DNA from: Opitutaceae bacterium
Lineage (GTDB): Bacteria; Verrucomicrobiota; Verrucomicrobiia; Opitutales; Opitutaceae
Assembly (NCBI GenBank): GCA_015075305.1
Contig: JABTUS010000004.1
Location: 364,679 to 428,678 of the forward strand
Direction: 5' to 3'
DNA length: 64,000 bases
Shown here: positions 51,690 through 59,893 of the stretch, one piece after another
Layout: each line of letters begins with the position of its first letter
Numbering within the stretch: position 1 is the first letter of the stretch
Translations under genes and position numbers: made by a program
The notes under the pieces: generated by a model
Database searches by the model: none
Told to the model about the DNA's origin: nothing
Seen by the model: only the letters and a program-made list of their open reading frames with translations

Positions 51690-52619
51690 TCACGCCGCAA
51701 ATCCGGCAGGCAGTGTCTGCCAGGTGGATGGCACGAGATCGCGCGTATCGTGGGTGAGGCCTGCATACCAGGGCGATGGCGCGATGGTCAATTTTCCCGG
51801 ATGCCGAATCAGCCAGGCAGCCCACCATGAGAACGAGCTGTTGGCCGTGATGCCATGGTGGCAGGCTGTCATCAGCTCAAGCGTTTCATGGACGGTCAGT
51901 CTGCGCTCCGGGTCCACGAGACGGAAGTCGGCAACTCCCTCCAGCAGTCTGGCGGCTCCGGAAGGGTCGTCGGAAAACAGGTGGAACCTCATTCCCGGAT
52001 GATGTGCGGCAAACCTTTCGATTGCGGCGCGGTAGTAGGCGGCGCCCAGAATTCCGATTTCCCGGCTGAAACGAGGATCGGTGACGTAGTCGCCCCGCCG
52101 GACATGCACGAATGCGGATGGGGCGGATCTGATGTCCTCAAGGGCCGCCTTTGCCGGATCTGACAGCGGAAAGCGGAACGAAAAGTGGCGCCGCACCTCC
52201 GGGAAGATGGACTGGAAAAACTGTTCGGACTGGAAGAGCCCGTCGAGATGCGTGCCATCCGGAAGCGCATGAAAGTCGGGCGTGTGGCGGAACGAAGTCT
52301 GGCGGTATGCGAAGCCGCCCTTGTGCATTCTGCGCTCGTACTGCCGGAGTCGCAGAAATCTGGCGACGGCCAGGCTGCAGCGTTCGCTGCGTGTGAGAGG
52401 AACACCCGTGGCGCGCTCGTTCTCCTCAGTCGTTGAAAATTGCGCCGGCAGGAGAAATCCATCGAGAGCGTACCGGCCGTGTTCGGCCCATTCACTGGTT
52501 TCGCGGAACCAGCTCACATCGAGCTTCAGCACGGTGCGGCGATGGGAGGAGAGGGCCAGCCCCGCCGCATATTGAAACATCTGGTTGCCGAGCCCGCCGG
52601 AGAGTCGTGTGATGATCAT
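51690..52619 (-). CDS. Glycosyltransferase family 11 (alpha-1,2-fucosyltransferase type)
   Basis: The 309-residue protein has the GT11 signatures: RLSGGLGNQMFQYAAGLAL at the N-terminus, AFVHVRRGDYVTDPRF in the middle (the HxRRGDY donor motif) and HHGITANSSFSWWAAWL near the C-terminus. GT11 enzymes transfer fucose from GDP-fucose to O-2 of galactose or related sugars. No GDP-fucose synthesis genes lie in the window. It overlaps the ABC ATPase gene by 4 bp. Confidence 0.92.
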   Translation of the reverse strand: MIITRLSGGLGNQMFQYAAGLALSSHRRTVLKLDVSWFRETSEWAEHGRYALDGFLLPAQFSTTEENERATGVPLTRSERCSLAVARFLRLRQYERRMHKGGFAYRQTSFRHTPDFHALPDGTHLDGLFQSEQFFQSIFPEVRRHFSFRFPLSDPAKAALEDIRSAPSAFVHVRRGDYVTDPRFSREIGILGAAYYRAAIERFAAHHPGMRFHLFSDDPSGAARLLEGVADFRLVDPERRLTVHETLELMTACHHGITANSSFSWWAAWLIRHPGKLTIAPSPWYAGLTHDTRDLVPSTWQTLPAGFAA

Positions 52620-53872
52620 GGCAGGCGCTGAAGTTCGACTGACATTCCGTTGAGCACGGTGCCAACGCCGGATGTCGCGGGAAAGTATCCCATCGGCTGG
52701 CTGCCGTTGATGTGAAGCCTGGCCGCCTCGAATTGCTGGAGCGTACGATCCCGCTCGCTCAATCCGACCAGCAGCGAATAGGTTCCCGCCTCAAGCTGGA
52801 CCGCCTTCTGCGTGAAGGTCGCCTCGTATTCCCCGCGATCCAGGTTCCTCGGCGGGCTCCAGGTGGTTTGAACCGGCTTGCCGTCGGCGGCGAGAAGTCC
52901 CACGGCGACAAGCACGTGTTCGAGGCGTCCGCTGTCGATCCGGAAGCGCAGGCGCACGTGCCAGGGTTCACCGACGGCGACCTCTGCAACGGAGCGGCCC
53001 GCGTCGTTGAGAACCTGCACATCCAGGACACGCGCGGATTCGCTTGCCGTCGTGGCTGGCGCGGGCGATGGCCCGAGTGCGGCCACGCTTCTGATGTAGT
53101 CATCAATCACAGCGGGCGCCGGACCGCGCGAAACGATCCGACCCTGATCAAGGAGCAGGGCGGAACGGCAGAGCTGGCGGACGAGACTCAGGTCATGGCT
53201 GACAAACAGGACGGTCCGTCCGGAATCGCCTCTGGAAAAGGCCCCCATTTTTCCGATGCATTTCTTCTGAAATGCAATGTCCCCGACGGCGAGCACCTCG
53301 TCGACGATGAGGATTTCCGGCTCCAGGTGGGCGGCGACGGAGAAGGCGAGGCGCACCTGCATGCCGCTGGAATAGTGCTTCACCGGTGTATCGAGAAACC
53401 GTTCGACCTCTGCGAAGGCCACAATTTCATCGAAGCGCCGGCGAATCTCCGCGCGGGTGAGCCCGAGGATGGCGCCGTTCAGGAACACGTTCTCCCTCCC
53501 GCTGAGTTCGGGGTGGAAGCCCGTGCCGACCTCAAGCAGCGAGGCGGTGCGTCCCCGAAGAACGGCCGAGCCCGATGTGGGATCCGTGACTCGTGAGAGG
53601 ATCTTGAGCAGGGTGGATTTCCCTGAGCCGTTGCGACCGATGATCCCGACAACATCCCCGCGGGTGACTTGAAAAGAAACGTCCCTCAGGGCCCAGAAGT
53701 CGCGCCCGCGAGTCGCATCGGCGGAACGCCCGAGCAGCCGCGAGCCAAATCTGGCGGCACGGCCAGTGATCGCATCGCGCAGGGTGCTTGTGCGGCGGCC
53801 GGGCTCGAGGCGATAGAGTTTGGAAATGGAATCAACTTCAATCACGGCTTGTGATGATGATGCGGGATTCAC
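52616..53872 (-). CDS. Wzt-type polysaccharide ABC transporter ATPase with C-terminal carbohydrate-binding domain
   Basis: The 418-residue protein has an ATPase domain (about residues 8-245) with Walker A GIIGRNGSGKSTLLK, FHPELSGRENVFLNGAILG, signature YSSGMQVRLAFS and Walker B LIVDEVLAVGD. A beta-rich C-terminal region (about 275-418) is of the Wzt_C type that recognises the glycan to be exported. The ELSGRENVFLNG phrase is diagnostic of the O-antigen/teichoic-acid exporter group. I chose the GTG at 53872; a TTG at 53917 would add 15 residues. It is the first gene of the glycan operon. No Wzm permease is found next to it. Confidence 0.9.
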   Translation of the reverse strand: MNPASSSQAVIEVDSISKLYRLEPGRRTSTLRDAITGRAARFGSRLLGRSADATRGRDFWALRDVSFQVTRGDVVGIIGRNGSGKSTLLKILSRVTDPTSGSAVLRGRTASLLEVGTGFHPELSGRENVFLNGAILGLTRAEIRRRFDEIVAFAEVERFLDTPVKHYSSGMQVRLAFSVAAHLEPEILIVDEVLAVGDIAFQKKCIGKMGAFSRGDSGRTVLFVSHDLSLVRQLCRSALLLDQGRIVSRGPAPAVIDDYIRSVAALGPSPAPATTASESARVLDVQVLNDAGRSVAEVAVGEPWHVRLRFRIDSGRLEHVLVAVGLLAADGKPVQTTWSPPRNLDRGEYEATFTQKAVQLEAGTYSLLVGLSERDRTLQQFEAARLHINGSQPMGYFPATSGVGTVLNGMSVELQRLP

Positions 53873-53958
53873 GTGTCCGTGCGGGTTGAGGCGGCGTGAG
53901 CCGACGCTGGAATGCAAGGCAAGACGCGCAGCCTCAGCAATCCTGAGGTTGCGAACAG

Positions 53959-53970
53959 CGTAGATCTACG
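53959..53970. promoter_or_regulatory. 12 bp palindrome upstream of the glycan operon
   Basis: CGTAGATCTACG is a perfect palindrome in the 130 bp gap before the first glycan gene. A short hairpin (CCTCAG and CTGAGG arms, 53932-53948) lies between it and the operon start. The position suits an operator or promoter-proximal control site. I cannot identify the binding protein. Confidence 0.35.
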
Positions 53971-54002
53971 ACTCCAGGGTTCCCGTTGGGGATTCGCAGC
54001 CT

Positions 54003-54554
54003 TCAACCCACCTCGGCGTGAACGGAGCCGGCGATCTTCCTGGATTCATCGGGCGAGACGAGCAGTTCGACGAGTTTGAGACCGAAGTCGACGGCCGTGC
54101 CGGCTCCGCGTGAAGTGACGATGCGGCCGTCGGTTACCACCCGTTCGTCCTGCAGGATGTGCGGCAGTTCGCCGGCAACAGACTGATGCGCTGTGTAGCG
54201 CCGCCCCGACAGGATGCCCGCGTCATTCAGGACGGTCGGAGCTGCGCAGATGGCTGCGAGCCATCGTTCGGCGGCATGCTGCTTGAGAACCCGCGCGCGC
54301 ACGCGTGGGTCTGCGCGCAGATGTTTCACTCCGGGCCCGCCTGGAAGAAGCAGGAGGTCAAAGGCGGCATCGTCGTCAACGGATGACAGCGGCGTGTCGG
54401 CGTGCACCGTCAGGCCGGATCGTCCCGTGACATGGATGTGATCGCCAAGCGATGCGGAAAGGATCTCAACACCGGCTCGGCGCAGGAGGTCGAGGGGTGT
54501 GATCGCTTCAATTTCCTCGAAGCCCTCGGGGAGAAGCAGAAGGACGCGCGACAT
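54003..54554 (-). CDS. DJ-1/PfpI family protein (YajL-like)
   Basis: The 183-residue protein has the DJ-1 fold motifs: LLLLPEGFEEIEAITPLDLL with the conserved glutamate, DLLLLPGGPGVKHLR and the nucleophile elbow AAICAAPTVL with Cys103, followed by SRGAGTAVDFGLKLVELL. Members act as redox-sensitive chaperones or deglycases, and the activity is debated. It is 12 bp downstream of the protease gene on the same strand, which suits a protein-quality-control role. Confidence 0.9.
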   Translation of the reverse strand: MSRVLLLLPEGFEEIEAITPLDLLRRAGVEILSASLGDHIHVTGRSGLTVHADTPLSSVDDDAAFDLLLLPGGPGVKHLRADPRVRARVLKQHAAERWLAAICAAPTVLNDAGILSGRRYTAHQSVAGELPHILQDERVVTDGRIVTSRGAGTAVDFGLKLVELLVSPDESRKIAGSVHAEVG

Positions 54555-54566
54555 GCCGGCAGTGCG

Positions 54567-56795
54567 TCAGCCCTTCTTGCGGACCTCGGCGGTGAGCGGT
54601 GCGTGATCGGAAACCCAGAGATCCTGTTCTTCGCCGAGCGCGAGTGCGTCCGAGAGCACACGAAAACTCTCACGAAGATCGATATCCACCTTGGCGAAAT
54701 GCTGGTTCTCGTCGTCCATGCCCGGATCTTCGACATTCGCTTCGGGGTCGTCCGGATCGGGGGCTTCCTTTATGCGTGGAGGAGGGGGTGGCGCGAGGAG
54801 AACCTCGGTGTACTTGAAGTCATTTTTCGCGAGTTTTGCCCTTTCCGCCAGCATGTCCTTGCGGAAGGCATCGTCCGTTGCCTTGGTGCGGCGCCGGTCC
54901 TCAAGATTGAGGGAGACCGTCTTCATGTCCTGCTTCGACCTGTAGAAATCGATGCTCTTTCGTAGATAGGCGAACTCCTCGAGCGAAGCCTCGCGCTCGA
55001 GGCTTTTTGCACGGAGGGGTCCCAGGATGCGATTGTCGAGCGGTTTTCCCTCGAAATGGCTGGTCGGAATTTCGTCCCAGACCAAGGCGTGCGGCAGTTC
55101 CTTTTCGCCCACTTTCATGTCGATCGAGGGCAGGACGATGTCCGGAATGACTCCCTTGAGTTGTGTCGATGATCCGTTGGGAAGATAGAATTTCTGAACC
55201 GTGAGTTTTGCGGCGCCCATCTTGAACGGCGATCTGACCATGCCGGGAACGATGTTCTTCATCTCCACGACCGTCTGCACGGTTCCTTTTCCGTGGGTTG
55301 AGCTGTCGCCGATCACAATGGCGCGGCCGTAGTTTTGCAGGGCTCCGGCCACAATCTCCGAGGCTGAGGCACTGTAGCGCGACACCAGGACGGCGAGTGG
55401 ACCGCCGTAGGCGACCTTGGGATCCTCATCTTCGTCAACCTTCACCTCGCCGAAATAGGAGCGGACCTGGACCACCGGCCCCTTTTGAATGAACAGGCCG
55501 GTGAGCTCGATCGCCTCCGAAAGCAGGCCCCCGCCGTTGCGTCGGAGGTCGAGCACGAGTCCCTTGATGCCCGAGGCTTCAAGTTTTTCGATCAGACTGG
55601 CGACGTCTGCGGTGGCGGATGGCTGATCAGCGGCGTTCTCTCCTCCGTCCGGGCCGTAAAACTGCGGAAGGGTGATCACTCCCATCGGGATGAGCGTCCC
55701 GTGGATGTCCGGCACCTCGAAAATGGCGCCAAACGCCCGGGCTGAATCCAATTTCACGACGTCACGCACGAGGGTGACATCCTTGCGCACCGAGGAGTCG
55801 GTTGCATTTCCCGGCTGGATCAGGAGGCGGACGGGTGTCCCCTTGGTGCCGCGAATCATGTCGACGATCTTGCGCAGCTTCATGCCGATGACCTCGATGG
55901 GCTCGATGCCCTGCTGTCCGACGGATATGATCTTGTCGCCCGGATGGACCTGCTTGCTCAGGTCAGCGGGGCCGCCGGGAACGATTTCCTTGATGACGCA
56001 AAGATCATCCTCGAGCGACAGCATCGCTCCTATTCCAACGAGCTGGAGTCGCATCTGGATGTTGAAATCCTCGAAGGTGTCGGCGGAGAAGTAGGTGGAG
56101 TGGGGGTCGTACATCCGTGCAAGCGCTCCGAGGAAGATTTCCGCAAGATCGGTGGACTCGATCTCGGCGATGTTTTTTTCCATCCGTTCGTAGCGCTTGC
56201 GAATGTGTGTCCTTGCGGATTCGAGGGCGGCCGCGGGCTCCATGTTCTTGTTGCTGAGCACATGGTCCAGAATTTCGAATTTCAGCCGGCGCCGCCACAG
56301 TTCGTCCGCCTCCGCCGGATTCGCCGGCCATGCCGCTTTTGTGCGATCGAGTGTGTAGGTTTCAGGCGTCGTCAGGTCGATGGGCTTCTTCAGCTCCTCG
56401 AAGATCCAGGCGACGCGGGCATGGGTCCTCTCCTCGTACACCTTGAAAATCTGGTAGGCGTAATCGATTTTTCCGAGAGTCGAGATGTTCCAGTAGAGAC
56501 TGTCGGACGAGTTCGCGGATGTAAACGCCTGCTTGTCCGATTCGAGGAAAAACATGCGCGAACCGTCGAGGTCCGTCATGTAGTCGCCGATCAGCTCGCC
56601 GTAATCGCCGGGTTTTACGGCATCCCGGTTGTAGTGCACTTCTTCGAGAAGCTTTACCAGGAATTGGACCTCCTTCGACTGCGCGGTCGAAGTGGAGAAG
56701 GTGTGGTCCTGTGCCGGTTGCGCGCAAACTGCCAGGCTGGAGACCAGGAGGAGCAGGTACGGGAGGGCGGCACGAATCTTCGACAGGGACATCAT
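54567..56795 (-). CDS. prc: Carboxy-terminal processing protease (Prc/Tsp-like, S41)
   Basis: The 742-residue periplasmic serine protease has a signal peptide (KIRAALPYLLLLVSSLAVCAQ), an N-terminal helical domain, a PDZ domain (about 230-330, with GIGAMLSLEDDLCVIKEIVP and GGPADLSKQVHPGDKI), and an S41 catalytic domain. The catalytic serine motif SRYSASASEI is at about 472-481 and the lysine in HGKGTVQ at about 503. A C-terminal DUF3340-like part follows. Prc degrades proteins with nonpolar C-termini and trims envelope enzymes. Two adjacent ATG codons (56795, 56792) fit the signal peptide. Confidence 0.93.
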   Translation of the reverse strand: MMSLSKIRAALPYLLLLVSSLAVCAQPAQDHTFSTSTAQSKEVQFLVKLLEEVHYNRDAVKPGDYGELIGDYMTDLDGSRMFFLESDKQAFTSANSSDSLYWNISTLGKIDYAYQIFKVYEERTHARVAWIFEELKKPIDLTTPETYTLDRTKAAWPANPAEADELWRRRLKFEILDHVLSNKNMEPAAALESARTHIRKRYERMEKNIAEIESTDLAEIFLGALARMYDPHSTYFSADTFEDFNIQMRLQLVGIGAMLSLEDDLCVIKEIVPGGPADLSKQVHPGDKIISVGQQGIEPIEVIGMKLRKIVDMIRGTKGTPVRLLIQPGNATDSSVRKDVTLVRDVVKLDSARAFGAIFEVPDIHGTLIPMGVITLPQFYGPDGGENAADQPSATADVASLIEKLEASGIKGLVLDLRRNGGGLLSEAIELTGLFIQKGPVVQVRSYFGEVKVDEDEDPKVAYGGPLAVLVSRYSASASEIVAGALQNYGRAIVIGDSSTHGKGTVQTVVEMKNIVPGMVRSPFKMGAAKLTVQKFYLPNGSSTQLKGVIPDIVLPSIDMKVGEKELPHALVWDEIPTSHFEGKPLDNRILGPLRAKSLEREASLEEFAYLRKSIDFYRSKQDMKTVSLNLEDRRRTKATDDAFRKDMLAERAKLAKNDFKYTEVLLAPPPPPRIKEAPDPDDPEANVEDPGMDDENQHFAKVDIDLRESFRVLSDALALGEEQDLWVSDHAPLTAEVRKKG

Positions 56796-56866
56796 TGCGG
56801 AAATAGGAAAGGTGGAACGCGGAAAAGTTGCAGGCAATGCCTGTGCAAATGCCGGGGGGGGAGCGC

Positions 56867-57769
56867 CTACGGTTTGCTCAGGATGTCCCGCGCCGCATCG
56901 AGCAGGCGCCGTTCATCAGGCGTCAACGAAGCGAGGCCATGGCTGTTGATCTTGTCGAGCACGCGATCGACTTCCGCCTTCATGTTTTCGCGACTGGCGG
57001 GCACTGCCTGCCGCGGCGGATCAGATGCCTCCGAATCGCTGTCCGTTGACTTCAGCTCGCGCACTTTGCGATCAGGACTCGACCGACCGTCAGGGAATCG
57101 CCATTCGCGCAGGTAAACAAAACGGAAATAGGCCCAACCGGCCAGCATGCCCCCCAGGTGAGCCGAGTGCTCCCAGCCGAAGCCGGAAAGCCGGCCGGTG
57201 CGTTCGAAAAACAGATAACCGAGGAGTTCGACGCATGACAGGGCGATCACGGCATGCTTGACGACGAATGTGACTGGTATGAACAGCAGGGAAATGGACA
57301 CCCGCTGGTTGGGGTTGAGCAATCCATAGAGCGTGATGAGGCCAGCGGCGGTTGCCGAGGCGCCGATCAGGCTGTCTTGAAACTGCCAGTGGACAGCAGC
57401 CCAAAGGGCTCCCCCCGAAACCAAGGCAAGGAACCAGAAACCCAGGAACCGCCGCGAACCCAAGAGCGGGAGCAACTCACCGCCCACAAACCAGATGATT
57501 CCGCAATTAACAATGAGATGCAGGAGCACGAGTGGCCCGGTATCGTGAAGAAAGCCATAGGTCAGCAGCCTCCAAAATTCGCCGTGCTTCAAGCCGTCAA
57601 TGCTCAGTTCGAAAACAGCATCGTAAAGCTGCCCGGTCGGTTCCGCAAAGAGCCGGTGAAAAAGCAGTTGAACGACATGCCCGGCAGCGAGCGCAGAGAC
57701 AAGCCAGACCAGCACCGAGGTAGTTTGACCACGGTTCTCCCCTCGCATGTAGGGCCGGTCAGTAAGCAT
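56867..57769 (-). CDS. Rhomboid family intramembrane serine protease
   Basis: The 300-residue protein has about six helices. The rhomboid catalytic serine is in SLIGASATAAG (Ser138) and the histidine in HSAHLGGMLAGW (His204), and the WRLLTYGFLHD and HLIVNCGIIWFVG regions are also present. The serine motif GASA has alanine where the common GxSG has glycine. A cytosolic tail of about 80 residues ends in VDRVLDKINSHGLASLTPDE, like the small domain found on many bacterial rhomboids. It lies 71 bp upstream of the prc gene on the same strand, suggesting a membrane proteolysis group. Confidence 0.88.
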   Translation of the reverse strand: MLTDRPYMRGENRGQTTSVLVWLVSALAAGHVVQLLFHRLFAEPTGQLYDAVFELSIDGLKHGEFWRLLTYGFLHDTGPLVLLHLIVNCGIIWFVGGELLPLLGSRRFLGFWFLALVSGGALWAAVHWQFQDSLIGASATAAGLITLYGLLNPNQRVSISLLFIPVTFVVKHAVIALSCVELLGYLFFERTGRLSGFGWEHSAHLGGMLAGWAYFRFVYLREWRFPDGRSSPDRKVRELKSTDSDSEASDPPRQAVPASRENMKAEVDRVLDKINSHGLASLTPDERRLLDAARDILSKP

Positions 57770-57976
57770 GCTGGCATCAGGGTGGCGTGGCTCCCGCCAA
57801 ACTCAAGCGCGCTCCCGGAAAACAGGCGAAAAATTGATGAAATATCAGCAAATTACGACAGTTGGCCGGTTCCCGGTGGCGCTGGGGGCCATTCGATCCG
57901 TTGCATCGGGTGGCAAATGCATTCATGGCGCTGTGCTTGACAGCACCCGCGAGTGCGATTTTGTCCGCTTTACGCC

Positions 57977-58282
57977 ATGGCCAACAAAGACGACAAGTGG
58001 GAAAATAATGTTCCCGGAAAATTCTATGTGGATCAGCAGTGCATCGACTGCGATCTCTGTCGCGAAACGGCGCCAGGTTTCTTCACCCGCCACGATGACG
58101 GAGGCCATTCCTACGTTTTCAAGCAGCCATCCACGCAGGAGGAAATAGATCAGTGCATGGAAGCACTTGAAGGATGCCCGGTTGAAGCCATTGGGGCTGA
58201 TGGAGATGACTCCGCGGAATCCGCTGCACAGCAGCCTCAAGTGAGTGCGACGCCGCAGCCGACCGGCGAAGTCAGAGGCTAG
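57977..58282 (+). CDS. Small ferredoxin with one iron-sulfur cluster
   Basis: The 101-residue protein has CIDCDLC (Cys22, Cys25, Cys28) followed by EGCPVEAIG with Cys67, giving a single [4Fe-4S]-type site, and an extra Cys60. The tail of about 30 residues is acidic and low-complexity. It is probably a soluble electron carrier. I chose the ATG at 57977. The gene is flanked by opposite-strand genes on both sides (rhomboid divergent, lptE convergent with a 6 bp gap), so it is monocistronic and its redox partners are unknown. Confidence 0.88.
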   Translation: MANKDDKWENNVPGKFYVDQQCIDCDLCRETAPGFFTRHDDGGHSYVFKQPSTQEEIDQCMEALEGCPVEAIGADGDDSAESAAQQPQVSATPQPTGEVRG

Positions 58283-58288
58283 GCGGTC

Positions 58289-58816
58289 CTACCACACGTC
58301 GAGAACCGCGTTCAGCGCGGCTGAGGCGAGGGAATCTGCCAGAAGCGGAACCGCCTGATATTCCGCGCGGAGTTGATTGTCATGGTTTCCGGTCTGCGGA
58401 TTGTCCGTGAAGATCTGCCGCCTGGCGTCCAATGGCCGGTCCTTGAAATAGATCGCGCCCGACCCGGGATTGATGAGCGACAGGGACGCCGTCAGGTTCA
58501 AATTGAATTTGCGCGCAAGTCCGGTGTCATTCGGCAGGACTGTCGCGACCTCTCGTCCATAGCGGCCAATCGTCATGGAAAGGACGGCGTCCGCCTCCGA
58601 CGGTGAATTCACCACAGTCAAGCGCCCGTCGCGTATGAATGCCTCGCGGAGTGCGGTGCTGATGGCGGCGACGGACTGGGGCAGGCTGGAGCGATTGGCG
58701 ACCGGTTCAATGTACAGTCGTTGGAAGGCAGGCCTGCTCCGCGTTCCAAGCACGTAGTGGCCGCATCCTGCCTGGAAACAGGCGGCTATCAGGAGAATGA
58801 ATCCGGCTCTTCTCAT
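58289..58816 (-). CDS. lptE: LPS-assembly lipoprotein LptE
   Basis: The 175-residue lipoprotein has a signal ending in the lipobox QAGC (Cys18) followed by GHYVLGTRSRPAFQRLYIEP, matching the LptE start, then NRSSLPQSVAAISTALREAF. LptE plugs the LptD barrel that inserts LPS into the outer leaflet. The gene lies 29 bp downstream of bamD on the same strand. Overall sequence conservation in LptE is low, so the call rests on the lipobox, the N-terminal motif and length. Confidence 0.82.
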   Translation of the reverse strand: MRRAGFILLIAACFQAGCGHYVLGTRSRPAFQRLYIEPVANRSSLPQSVAAISTALREAFIRDGRLTVVNSPSEADAVLSMTIGRYGREVATVLPNDTGLARKFNLNLTASLSLINPGSGAIYFKDRPLDARRQIFTDNPQTGNHDNQLRAEYQAVPLLADSLASAALNAVLDVW

Positions 58817-58845
58817 CGGCGGGGCCAGGAAGTTCCCGGCAGGCT

Positions 58846-59883
58846 TTAGAAGAACAGGAATTTCTTGCTGCGTTTCTTGCCTGCTGCAGAGGACTTTGCC
58901 TCTGCCGCTTCGACCTTGGCCAGTTGTGCGCGGGCCTTCTCGGCGACTGATGAATCAGGGAAAACGGTGATTGCCTCGTTGTAGAACACGCGTGCGGCCA
59001 TGTAGTTGTCGCGCTTGTAAAAGTAAAAGTCGGCGATCTTTATCTTGCTCTCAGCGAGGACCTTCTTCATTTCGCTCAGCCCCTTTTCCGCAGTGCTCAC
59101 GCCGGCGTCGCTTGGGTATAGAATCATGAAGTCCTCGAAATAGGTGACGGCCTCGCGTGTGGATGCCTGATCGTAATAGGGGCCCTCAACCAGTGACGCG
59201 TGTCCCTGGGCGAGCCTCAGGTAGGCGTCGGGCGTCAGCAGGCTTTGCGGATAAAAATTTATCATTCGATCGAGCGCGTCGATCGATTCCTCGACGTTGC
59301 CCATGCGCTGGTGCGCCCTGGCAATGTTCATCAGGGATAGCGGGGCGTAGTCGCTGTAGGGTGCGGTGATCAGCAGGACCTCAAAGTACTCGACCGCCTT
59401 TTCGCGATTGGTGAATCCGGGGATGATGCCCCAGATTCGGTTCCGTGCGCCGTCGAGAAGCGCGCTCGCGATGCGGTATTGTTCACCGATGATCTCGTTG
59501 AACCGGGTGTAGTTCGGATACCGGCCCACCACCTGCTGGAAATCCTCATGGGCCTTGTAGTACTGCTTCCGGTCAAGACGCATGTGCCCCGCCCTGTAGA
59601 AAGCCTCCGGTGCAAAGACTGAGTTGGCGAATCGTTTGCCCACACGCTCATAGCTTCGGGCCGCCTTGCCATAGCTCCGGGCCTCTTCGTACCCGCGGGC
59701 GCTGTTCATTTGGTCGAGAGCCTTTCGACCGTCCTCTCCGACCAGGCCGGAAAGCGCGCCGCCTTCGATCTGCCAGCCGGTCGCGGGTGTCCACACAAGC
59801 TCGGCCCGCAGTGCTCCAGCCTGGATCAGGAGCGATGCCAGCAGGCACAGATATCCGGAAAAGCGAACGAAGGAAGTCGACAT
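58846..59883 (-). CDS. bamD: BamD/YfiO-like outer-membrane assembly TPR protein
   Basis: The 345-residue protein has a signal peptide (YLCLLASLLIQAGALRA) and TPR repeats such as YGKAARSYERVGKRFANSVF, YYKAHEDFQQVVGRYPNYTR and NYMAARVFYNEAITVFPDSS. This is the BamD organisation. BamD supports beta-barrel protein insertion. Unlike E. coli BamD, no cysteine follows the signal peptide, so the protein seems not to be a lipoprotein. It is longer than usual and ends in a lysine-rich tail. I chose the ATG at 59883. Position between fabH and lptE supports an outer-membrane role. Confidence 0.78.
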   Translation of the reverse strand: MSTSFVRFSGYLCLLASLLIQAGALRAELVWTPATGWQIEGGALSGLVGEDGRKALDQMNSARGYEEARSYGKAARSYERVGKRFANSVFAPEAFYRAGHMRLDRKQYYKAHEDFQQVVGRYPNYTRFNEIIGEQYRIASALLDGARNRIWGIIPGFTNREKAVEYFEVLLITAPYSDYAPLSLMNIARAHQRMGNVEESIDALDRMINFYPQSLLTPDAYLRLAQGHASLVEGPYYDQASTREAVTYFEDFMILYPSDAGVSTAEKGLSEMKKVLAESKIKIADFYFYKRDNYMAARVFYNEAITVFPDSSVAEKARAQLAKVEAAEAKSSAAGKKRSKKFLFF

Positions 59884-59893
59884 GAGATTGAGT

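Noticed and set aside
55944-57116. 390-codon plus-strand frame across prc and rhomboid
   Set aside because: It is antisense to two genes and spans the gap between them; there is no domain.
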